Positions 36,225 to 43,426 of a stretch of DNA of 44,378 nucleotides are shown here, in pieces (positions within the stretch are counted from its first letter, which is position 1; each line of letters starts with the position of its first letter). This DNA is from an uncultured Candidatus Poseidoniales archaeon. Its GTDB lineage: Archaea; Thermoplasmatota; Poseidoniia; Poseidoniales; Poseidoniaceae. The stretch is from the NCBI GenBank assembly GCA_905182715.1, contig CAJJCP010000008.1:1-44378 (forward strand), given 5' to 3'. The notes under the pieces were generated by a model. That model was not told the origin of the DNA and did no database searches. It worked only from the letters and a program-made list of their open reading frames with translations. The position numbers were made by a program, and so were the translations under genes.

Positions 36225-37775
36225 ATGAGCGAAGGGTTGCCAAAGGTCAGCATCGCGGTTCAAGACCGCGTCATGCTGCACTTAGCAGAACACCTCGTTC
36301 AAAACGACCGATATGTGGTCGGACCGGAACTCACGCGCCCAGGAATTGCCGAGGCATGCGCACAACATCCACCGAATGTAAGTCGGACAATGCGGACGCT
36401 CCTAAGGGACGAATGTGTATCTGAACACACTCGTACAATTCGAGGTGAAGATCGTCGTCAAAAAACATGGCAACTCACTGAACAAGGGCAAGTGTTAGCT
36501 GAAAAATTAGCCAAATCCTTGGGCACGACCAAAGTATTGCTTCGAAATGCTGAAGGTGAATTGTTAGAAGTTGAAGCGACAGAAGCCCCTGAACGGCTTG
36601 CTGCAGATATTACCTTGTTGCAGGTACTGATGCATGCTCAACATGAAGGCGTACTCACGTTTGGAGATATACGGTTTGGAGTAATTAGCAAGATGAACGA
36701 TTCGAGTGTTCCGGAGCCTGGACGCTTGACTCCAATGACTGGTGCACATGCAACCTATCATAACAAACCCCCAATTACTCGTCCAGTTCATGGTCGAACT
36801 GATGAATTACAAGCGCTTCATGATTGGTTTGGAGAACGAAAACCCTGTGCAGTCGTTCATGGAATTGCCGGCATCGGTAAATCGACTTTAGTAGCCCATT
36901 GGCTCAAACAACGTATCGAAAAAGACCCTTACTTGTCGATTTGTTGGTACCCTTGTCAACCTTGGGACCGCTCTCTCGGCCTTGCAACAAGCCTACTCCA
37001 TCGATTTGGAATCGATGAATCCCACGACCCTTACAATCTTATTGAAACACTGCCACTTACGCCGGGTGGAAGCGTTGATGTCGATTCATGGCGGCGAAGA
37101 TTACTCTCCTACCTTACTGATGCACGGACGATTCGCGAGCGTTACAAGAACGAAGCTGGAGGCCCTCCACCGTATTGGCTAATTGTCTTGGATGATGTCC
37201 ATCATATGGAAGAAAACGCCAAGGATTTACTTGGGGCATTGATACAAATCTCACTCAAGGCCCCACTGAGGTTACTGTTCATCTCTCGTACAACGCTTCG
37301 AATCTATGATCGAAGAGATGTTCACACTCGAGGTGTGGTCCATGAAATGCCATTGAGTGGCTTGAGTTTGGAAGATACAACGAATTGGCTCAATCAATTA
37401 GAACACACGCCTTCAGTAGGTATCGATGAAGTGCATGCTGCAACTGGAGGGCACCCGTTAGCCCTTGAATTGCTTGAGTTATACGGCCAAGCAACACATG
37501 AAGATTGGTTGAGGTTTTTGGATGAAGAAATTCTAACTGGTTTACCTGACTATGAATACGAATTACTTTCGACACTCGCAGTTTCAGATAAACCAATTCA
37601 GTGGGAAACACTCGCTACAGCAATTGGATGGGAGGGAACTCCGCCTGAGAACCTCATCAAGCATGGACTCCTCCTCGATTTAGATGAGGGGATGTGGTTG
37701 CATGAAGCGATTCGTGAACGATTGCTACGCGATGTCGGTCGTAAAAAAGAATCACGGAAGAAACGCTTGAAATGA
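36225..37775 (+). CDS. STAND-type ATPase with N-terminal winged helix
   Basis: 516 residues. About 1-95 is a MarR-like winged helix (PPNVSRTMRTLLRDECVSE, then a basic wing and TWQLTEQGQVLAEKLA). About 185-420 is a nucleotide-binding domain: the VHGRTDELQALHDWF lead-in, Walker A GIAGIGKST (213-221) and Walker B YWLIVLDDVHH (317-327). The sensor strand LRLLFISRT and the GGHPLALELL motif (408-417) mark NB-ARC/STAND proteins. A helical region and a second winged-helix-like end follow, with a basic tail (KKESRKKRLK). No TPR or WD sensor repeats are attached. A switch-like regulator is likely. It diverges from the giant surface protein gene. Confidence 0.82.
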   Translation: MSEGLPKVSIAVQDRVMLHLAEHLVQNDRYVVGPELTRPGIAEACAQHPPNVSRTMRTLLRDECVSEHTRTIRGEDRRQKTWQLTEQGQVLAEKLAKSLGTTKVLLRNAEGELLEVEATEAPERLAADITLLQVLMHAQHEGVLTFGDIRFGVISKMNDSSVPEPGRLTPMTGAHATYHNKPPITRPVHGRTDELQALHDWFGERKPCAVVHGIAGIGKSTLVAHWLKQRIEKDPYLSICWYPCQPWDRSLGLATSLLHRFGIDESHDPYNLIETLPLTPGGSVDVDSWRRRLLSYLTDARTIRERYKNEAGGPPPYWLIVLDDVHHMEENAKDLLGALIQISLKAPLRLLFISRTTLRIYDRRDVHTRGVVHEMPLSGLSLEDTTNWLNQLEHTPSVGIDEVHAATGGHPLALELLELYGQATHEDWLRFLDEEILTGLPDYEYELLSTLAVSDKPIQWETLATAIGWEGTPPENLIKHGLLLDLDEGMWLHEAIRERLLRDVGRKKESRKKRLK

Positions 37776-37776
37776 T

Positions 37777-38106
37777 TCAAAAATCATCAGCAGTCATGTG
37801 TTCATCGAGCCACTTCAGTAGTTTTGGCTTCGGAAGGGCGCCGCTTTTTTGGCTGACGAGTTTGCCCTCATTGAAAAGGAAAAGAGCTGGTATTCCACGG
37901 ACACCGAGACGACCTGCGTTCATTGGATTTGAATCCGTATCGACTTTGGCAACAAGCAGTTCACGTTCACCAGCAACTTGCTCGAGAATCGGTGCAATTG
38001 CCTTGCATGGACCGCACCAAGCTGCCCAGAAATCAACCAAGACCCATCCGTTCCCATTCACTGTTGTTTCAAAGTCTCCATCTGTAACTGCTCGTACTTC
38101 ACCCAT
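37777..38106 (-). CDS. trxA: Thioredoxin
   Basis: 109-residue cytoplasmic thiol-disulfide reductant. The active site is DFWAAWCGPCKAIAP (about 25-39) with the redox pair WCGPC. The cis-proline segment is RGIPALFLF and the final helix is L-L-K-W-L-D-E-H. A GGTGAG ribosome-binding site stands a few bases before the ATG at 38106. Its stop comes one base after the convergent STAND gene. Length and motifs match canonical thioredoxin. Confidence 0.96.
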   Translation of the reverse strand: MGEVRAVTDGDFETTVNGNGWVLVDFWAAWCGPCKAIAPILEQVAGERELLVAKVDTDSNPMNAGRLGVRGIPALFLFNEGKLVSQKSGALPKPKLLKWLDEHMTADDF

Positions 38107-38222
38107 AGGCTCACCGTTATGGCCTCAAGGGTCGACATTATCAGCCTTCGTATCAAAATGATTGACAATAAAAAACGAAATGCTCATGGCGATGCTGTGT
38201 TTGGGTTCGACTGGGGAGAGCC

Positions 38223-38897
38223 ATGATTATCGCACCAAGCGTCCTAACCGCAGACTTAGCAGACCTTGCTCGCTCTTGTCAAAAAGCAGTGGACAGCGGA
38301 CTTGATTGGCTTCATCTTGACGTCATGGATGGGAACTTTGTTCCGAACCTGACATTCGGCCCCCCCGTGATAAAGTCACTTCGTAAAGCACTTGGCGAAG
38401 GACCCGTTTTTGATGCCCACTTAATGATCTCAAATGCTGAAAGTTGCTTTCAAGATTACATTGATGCTGGATGTAACCACCTTTCGGTCCATGTTGAGGC
38501 TGCAACTCACTTGCATCGGTTAGTCACCGCCATTCGCGCTGCTGGGGCAGGCGTAGGTGTTGTCCTCAATCCTGGGACACCCGTTGACGCTGCTTTGGAA
38601 GTTCTCTCTGAACTCGATTTGGTTCTTGTCATGAGTGTCAACCCAGGCTTCGGTGGCCAATCATTCATACCGGCAGTGGAACAAAAAATCCGCCGTCTGA
38701 AACAAGCAATTGATACCCAAGTAGCCAATGGAGGCCGTCCCGTTCAAATTCAAATCGATGGTGGGGTAAAAGCTCACAACATCGCTATGCTTCGTGATTG
38801 GGGCGTAACCAATTGCGTCGTTGGCTCGGGATTGTTTAATGATAAAGCGAGTGTTCAAGAGAACCTTGAAATTATACACGCGGCCCTTCAAGAATGA
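38223..38897 (+). CDS. rpe: Ribulose-phosphate 3-epimerase
   Basis: Interconverts D-ribulose 5-phosphate and D-xylulose 5-phosphate. 224 residues, TIM barrel. Motifs include IIAPSVLTADLADL, WLHLDVMDGNFVPNLTFGP with catalytic Asp, FDAHLMI, MSVNPGFGGQSFIP and VQIQIDGGV with the second catalytic Asp. GGGGAGA just before the ATG at 38223 is a strong ribosome-binding site. The stop codon overlaps the start of the glycosyltransferase gene (ATGA), so translation is coupled. The enzyme is uncommon in Euryarchaeota that use the ribulose monophosphate route; its presence suggests a pentose-phosphate branch. Confidence 0.96.
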   Translation: MIIAPSVLTADLADLARSCQKAVDSGLDWLHLDVMDGNFVPNLTFGPPVIKSLRKALGEGPVFDAHLMISNAESCFQDYIDAGCNHLSVHVEAATHLHRLVTAIRAAGAGVGVVLNPGTPVDAALEVLSELDLVLVMSVNPGFGGQSFIPAVEQKIRRLKQAIDTQVANGGRPVQIQIDGGVKAHNIAMLRDWGVTNCVVGSGLFNDKASVQENLEIIHAALQE

Positions 38898-39997
38898 AGC
38901 GAGTTGATGAAATGAGAATCCTTGTGGTTTCTTTGCTCTACCCTTTGCCTGGCAATGTTGCGCGTGGTACATTTGTTGCTGACCATGTACAAGCATTGCA
39001 GAGTGACGGGCATGAAGTTCGTGTAGTAAATCCGCTTCCTCGAATGATGCACTATCAAGAAGCACGCCGTTCGACGTTAACCGGTGCTGCGCGTGCACCT
39101 CGTGAATTTGAACATGGAGGTGTCGAGGTATTCGCTCCTCGTTACACGGCACTACCTGAACATCCTTGGCCGAACTTTACCGCACGCAGTATTCGAAAGC
39201 AGGTCAAAAAAGTCGAGCAGTGGCTTGGAGAATGGAAGCCAGAAGTCATTGTCTGCCACACGCTCTGGCCGGTTGCCGTCTTAGCGAATGCTTTGGCAGA
39301 ACGCTTGAAAATTCCTTGGGCTGGTGTCGTACATGGATACGATTTTGATGTTGGCTTGAATCATTCAACACTTTCCAAAGTGACCAAACGATTAGCCTGC
39401 CAACCGCAGCGATTGGTTGTGGTTTCCCAGCGATTGTTTGATGTGGCAAAAAAAGCCAAGATCCCTGAGGAGAATATTCGAATGATTCCCTGCCATTGTG
39501 CTGTTGAAGATGAATGGCTCAGGCCACTCAAACCTTGGAAGGGCCGGTGGAGAAAAGATCGAATTGATGTTTTGTTTCCTTCTGACCCCCGCCGCCCAGA
39601 AAAGAACCACTTGTTAGCACTTCAAACTGGAGAGATTCTCGAAAACCGTGGGTGGATTGTCGGGATGACGACGCTTAAAATTCAACCTCGATCGATTGTT
39701 TGGGACCGAATGTTAGTTGCTGATTTAACCCTCATTACCTCCAAACGTGAGTCGGGTCCATTAGTCGCTCGAGAATCAATTGCGTGCGGCACGCCTGTTG
39801 TTTCAGTCAATGTTGGCGATGTTGCCACCTATTTGCCTGAATCGTGTATAACAGATTATGATGCAACTGCGCTGGCAGATGCTTGCGAAAATACATTACA
39901 GAATCGCTGGGATGAGGAGTTCACTCTTCCTGAGAACTTTTCGCAAGAGTCTTTTCTCCAACAGTGGAACCAATTGCTCGAAGAGCTTGTGGCATAA
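38894..39997 (+). CDS. Glycosyltransferase, GT-B fold (GT4-like)
   Basis: About 367 residues. The N-terminal acceptor domain begins MRILVVSLLYPLPGNVARGT, after six codons from the nominal ATG. It includes WAGVVHGYDFDVGL. The second domain has a linker strand RLVVVSQRLFDVA and IRMIPCHCAVEDEW, then donor-site residues in SKRESGPLVARESIACGTPVV. The glutamates in the E-S-G and E-S motifs are as in GT4 enzymes. The first ATG overlaps the rpe stop; ATG 38912 is an alternative start. The 3' end overlaps the convergent flippase gene by 77 bases. Probably adds sugars to a lipid-linked surface glycan. Confidence 0.85.
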   Translation: MKRVDEMRILVVSLLYPLPGNVARGTFVADHVQALQSDGHEVRVVNPLPRMMHYQEARRSTLTGAARAPREFEHGGVEVFAPRYTALPEHPWPNFTARSIRKQVKKVEQWLGEWKPEVIVCHTLWPVAVLANALAERLKIPWAGVVHGYDFDVGLNHSTLSKVTKRLACQPQRLVVVSQRLFDVAKKAKIPEENIRMIPCHCAVEDEWLRPLKPWKGRWRKDRIDVLFPSDPRRPEKNHLLALQTGEILENRGWIVGMTTLKIQPRSIVWDRMLVADLTLITSKRESGPLVARESIACGTPVVSVNVGDVATYLPESCITDYDATALADACENTLQNRWDEEFTLPENFSQESFLQQWNQLLEELVA

Positions 39998-41456
39998 ACA
40001 AGAACAACAGAACTCCGGTTGCTGCGAACCAAGTGTTGGAGTAAAGTCCAATGCAAGCGAGTGACATGAAGACAAGAGCGAAAAGCCATTCTTTTGAACG
40101 GTTAAAAAAGAAGGCCCAAGAATCTGCGAGATGAATCGAAAGAAGGAACGCAAAGGCTGCCGATAGAGTTGAGGCGAAGGCAGCAGCGTACAAGCCTTGG
40201 CCGTCGCCCAATGGTGCTTGCCATCCGATCAACAGAAAGCCGGTAGCGGTGGCAAAAGCAACCACTAAACCGATGAAAAACGTGAATTTCCAAGGCCGAA
40301 GACCTGCTTGTAATGCCGTATACGTTGGTGTTGCGACTAAGGTAAAACACCACCCTAAAAGTAAAATCATGAACAAATCAACAGCCGAAGCACCGAGTGA
40401 ACCATCGGTGTATTGAGAAGGAAAAGCAAATGGAAGGAAAACCTTCGCAATGAAGGCACCGGCAAAAATACCAATTGGCAGAAGGCCAAGGCAGATGTCG
40501 AGTGAAGTATTCATTTCTTTTCCAAAATCAGAAGGTGAAAAGCGTGCTTTGCCAAGAACTGGAAGAAGTGCTGCTCGCAAGGCTTGCGGTACAACCAATC
40601 CTGCTAACCATGCCAACTGTGCAACGTGGAATAAGGCTGCAGAATCGACACCCAATTCGATACCGATGATAAATTTCTCAATTCGGACAACATAGGGAAG
40701 AACACCCAGTGTGATGGCAAAAGGTAAGGCTTGCATCATCAATGAACGATTATCAAGCCAAGCCTCTCCTAAATCGCCTTGAGTTCCCTGTTGACCTTCA
40801 TAGACTCGAACGGTACGCTTCACCCACCAAAGCGCCAGAAGGAAACCGGACACTGCTCCAAACAAAAAGGCTGATGCATACCCGACAACACTGGTAATTC
40901 CAAGCGCATAAAGCGACAAATAAGCGACGGTGGTAATCGCTCGTTCCAAAACTTTCGTCCATGCTTCCAGGCGCGCTTCACCGGCTGCTCGAAGCCCTGA
41001 ACGTGGTGCATAAGAGGCGATATGCGTGAGTGCAATCAAAGCACAAATCGACATCACGGGCAAATGTGAAGTCCAATTTGAATCAATTAAAGGCGATGCA
41101 ATGACGGCCAGGAGCAAAAACGGAATGACGGCTTTGAGTTGTAATCTGTAAATCCTTACAATTGCAGGCCAAATTCGATGCGGTGCATTGGGACCATCAC
41201 GGGCCAGAAGGGTCGGTAAACCCAAGTCAAGAACCAAAAATAATGTTGCAAATACATCCAAAGCAATGATGTAAATTCCGTAGGACTCTGTCCATAAGGC
41301 TCGAGTCAAAACAACTTGTCCAAACAGGGCAAGAAAAACGGCGATTAAATCTGCCCCAGCAAGCCAAGCGGAATCACGCCCCATCTGTGGAAGACGATTC
41401 GCTTTGATGGTCGCCTCCTCCATGGCCGTGGGTGTTGTTCTCGCTCTTTGAAGCAT
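39921..41456 (-). CDS. Polysaccharide flippase (Wzx/MATE-like membrane protein)
   Basis: About 511 residues with roughly 12-14 membrane helices, beginning DSAWLAGADLIAVFLALFGQ and VVLTRALWTESYGIYIIALD, the usual start of oligosaccharide flippases. Further helices include GYASAFLFGAVSGFLLALWW and LLLGWCFTLVATPTYTALQA. A short basic N-terminus precedes the first helix. No conserved catalytic motif is expected. It probably moves lipid-linked sugars across the membrane for the neighbouring glycosyltransferase and nucleotide-sugar dehydrogenase. The start is uncertain: GTG 41495, ATG 41456 or ATG 41423. The last 77 bases overlap the convergent glycosyltransferase gene. Confidence 0.82.
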   Translation of the reverse strand: MLQRARTTPTAMEEATIKANRLPQMGRDSAWLAGADLIAVFLALFGQVVLTRALWTESYGIYIIALDVFATLFLVLDLGLPTLLARDGPNAPHRIWPAIVRIYRLQLKAVIPFLLLAVIASPLIDSNWTSHLPVMSICALIALTHIASYAPRSGLRAAGEARLEAWTKVLERAITTVAYLSLYALGITSVVGYASAFLFGAVSGFLLALWWVKRTVRVYEGQQGTQGDLGEAWLDNRSLMMQALPFAITLGVLPYVVRIEKFIIGIELGVDSAALFHVAQLAWLAGLVVPQALRAALLPVLGKARFSPSDFGKEMNTSLDICLGLLPIGIFAGAFIAKVFLPFAFPSQYTDGSLGASAVDLFMILLLGWCFTLVATPTYTALQAGLRPWKFTFFIGLVVAFATATGFLLIGWQAPLGDGQGLYAAAFASTLSAAFAFLLSIHLADSWAFFFNRSKEWLFALVFMSLACIGLYSNTWFAATGVLLFLFMPQALRAIGSTVGEKTLAKSSQEE

Positions 41457-41514
41457 CGGATGAGAACGCGCAGGTTCAAAGCCACCTCCACCCACCGCAG
41501 TGTGAGGCGTGCGT

Positions 41515-41832
41515 ATGGTTGCGAGTGAGTGGGTTCAAGCTGAAGTTTTGAAAGCCGTACCTGATGCAGACGTTGAAGTCATCGACCTTCACCGTTCAGG
41601 CGACCATTTTCACGTCCGAATTATTTCAGAGTCTTTCGATGGAATGCGCCCTTTACAACGCCAAAAAATGGTGCTTGCAGTTATGAAGCAGCACATCCCT
41701 CACCCTGTTCACGCTCTCGACCTCAAATGCATGACACCTGCACAGGCTGAAACCTCAGGCGACACTGCTTTTGACCCGCATGGAGGTGGACAAGGCGTCC
41801 ACATTCGGCGTATCGAGAAAAATAAGGAATGA
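41515..41832 (+). CDS. bolA: BolA/IbaG-family protein
   Basis: About 105 residues. The BolA core has a helix WVQAEVLKAVPDA, strands DVEVIDLHRSGDHFHVRIIS and the signature SFDGMRPLQRQKMVLAVM, then H-A-L-D-L-K-C-M-T-P. The C-terminal tail is His/Gly-rich. In bacteria and eukaryotes BolA partners a CGFS glutaredoxin to handle [2Fe-2S] clusters; that gene follows directly. The ATG at 41515 has GTGAGGCG just upstream, which favours it over the in-frame GTG at 41509. The stop overlaps the next frame's first ATG, so the pair is translationally coupled. BolA is rare in archaea. Confidence 0.88.
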   Translation: MVASEWVQAEVLKAVPDADVEVIDLHRSGDHFHVRIISESFDGMRPLQRQKMVLAVMKQHIPHPVHALDLKCMTPAQAETSGDTAFDPHGGGQGVHIRRIEKNKE

Positions 41833-41837
41833 TTACT

Positions 41838-42158
41838 ATGAATTGGACAAACGAAGAATTGCAAGCTATTGTTGATGAACACGCTCTTGTGCTGTTCATG
41901 AAAGGAACACCGAACGAACCTCAATGCGGTTTCTCAAACCGTGCTGCTCAGGCATTGCAGCAATTTGGCGAACCTTTTGCCGCAGTCGACATCCTCAGTG
42001 ACCAACGTGCTATTCCATCGGTTTGTGCTTGGTCTGATTTCCCAACCATGCCTCAAGTCTTCGTTCAAGGAGAACTCGTTGGCGGTTCAGATATTGTGCT
42101 TGAAATGCTTCAAGACGGTAGCCTCCAAGAGATGTTTGATGCAGGCCGTAGTGCTTGA
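41838..42158 (+). CDS. grxD: Monothiol glutaredoxin, Grx4/GrxD type (CGFS)
   Basis: 106 residues with VLFMKGTPNEPQCGFSNRAA, containing the C-G-F-S active site. It is followed by S-D-F-P-T-M-P-Q-V-F-V, ELVGGSDIVLEM and an acidic end. CGFS glutaredoxins bind a bridging [2Fe-2S] cluster with glutathione or a substitute and form hetero-complexes with BolA; the upstream gene encodes BolA. Two ATGs are possible. The AAGGA in AATAAGGA touches the first (41829) and sits nine bases before the second (41838), so the second is preferred. Because archaea generally lack glutathione, the thiol co-ligand is open. Confidence 0.92.
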   Translation: MNWTNEELQAIVDEHALVLFMKGTPNEPQCGFSNRAAQALQQFGEPFAAVDILSDQRAIPSVCAWSDFPTMPQVFVQGELVGGSDIVLEMLQDGSLQEMFDAGRSA

Positions 42159-42177
42159 ACAAGCAATTTCGCTCAAC

Positions 42178-43420
42178 TTACTGAAGTGCTTCGAGGATCA
42201 TCGATGCGCCATTTGCTTTGGTCACACGGAGCCACGGCTCAACAACTGTTGTTGCATGTTCGTGCTTGAGCCGCTCCACTCCACCGCCACTGATATTCAG
42301 TACGGTACACGATGAAGGCGCTATTTCACCCGAGGCCAAGGCTTGTTGAAGACTGGCCAGAGCAACTGCTCCCGGCGTCATGATATCGATGCCTTCAATG
42401 GATTCAAAGAGAATTTTTGCAGTGACTGCATCGTTACGTTCAACCACATAGGTTTCACCGTTTGAGGCTTTGAGAATATCATGCACGCCACCAACTTGCC
42501 CATAGGCAGGTCCTTTGTTCATCAAATAATCTGAATACACTTCAACATCATGAGAAGGGAAATCCTCAGGGATTAGCTGTTCTCGCTTCGCTTGCCACGC
42601 ATGGTGAATCGGGCTGTGTTCCACATTCTGAGAAAGGTGCTGGCGAGGCGCTGGGCCTTCGAATTGACCGGATTCTATCAGTCGTTCTGCCATTTCATGA
42701 ACGCCAATTGGGCCCGGCCCTCCACCGATGCCTTGGAAATAGTGTTCGGGCATTTTACCTATGAGTGAATGCTGCGTCAAGAATCAATGAACCAATACCG
42801 TCTCGGCGAGCAACGTTGTGCACACTGCCTTCCATTTGCCAGCCTGTCAGCTCTTTTGCGATGGCTTTTGCGACTGTTTTTGCATCGTAGTAATCGCCGT
42901 CTTCGACAACAACCACTTTGACGGCATCGGTTGGATGGCCGGCTTTCGCCCAGATCCGGTGCCCGTGGTCTTTGCCAACAACCACAATGAGGGGCATAGT
43001 ATCGGCAAGTCCACAGAAGTGAGTGAAAGCACGTGCTGTATTACCTGCACTGGCGCAAATGAGGCCTTTGCATCCATGGTCGTGCAACCTCTGAATGGTT
43101 GGAACGGCTTCCATATCTTTGAAACTACCAGTGGGGCACATAGCGCCTTTTTCAGGCCAATAACCGTGGAATGTCACCCAAAGGTCACTCATGCCGAGAG
43201 CATCGCCAAGGGCTTCTGCCTTGTAGGTCGTGGTTCCAGCCACATAGTCGTTCGAAGTTGAAGTTGGGATCCAATCGAGGTATTTCCAAACGCCTTTCAG
43301 TGGTTTGACGTCCATTGGCCCATTGAATTCAGCACGTAAGAGCGCACCGTCTGTGTGATGGAGTGTGTAAGCATCCTCGATGAGGTCCCCTGTTTTGAGG
43401 CAACGTAGTTTATACTTCAT
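42178..43420 (-). CDS. Cysteate-synthase-like PLP enzyme (threonine synthase family, frame broken)
   Basis: Fold type II PLP enzyme of about 415 residues, in two frames. N-terminal frame (43420-42755): KYKLRCLKTGDLIEDAYTLHH, TTYKAEALGDALGM, the PLP lysine in CPTGSFKDMEAVPT, and ASAGNTARAF. C-terminal frame: GKMPEHYFQGIGGG, LFESIEGIDIMTPGAVALAS and LNISGGGVERLK. The layout, including L-D-A-A-x-T then G-K-M-P-x-H-Y-F-Q, follows methanogen cysteate synthase more closely than ordinary threonine synthase. Cysteate synthase makes cysteate from phosphoserine and sulfite for coenzyme M. The frame break lies near 42770 (an extra C in ACTCATAGG). It follows the sugar dehydrogenase gene by six bases. 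Confidence 0.75.
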
Positions 43421-43426
43421 CTGGCG

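Noticed and set aside
36225-37775. Calling the STAND ATPase an antiviral defence gene
   Set aside because: There is no neighbouring nuclease, effector or other defence gene and no mobile element; the sequence supports only a wHTH-NTPase regulator.
42818-43261. A 147-codon plus-strand frame opposite the cysteate-synthase-like gene
   Set aside because: It is the complement of conserved PLP-enzyme coding sequence, has no family features and lacks a ribosome-binding site.
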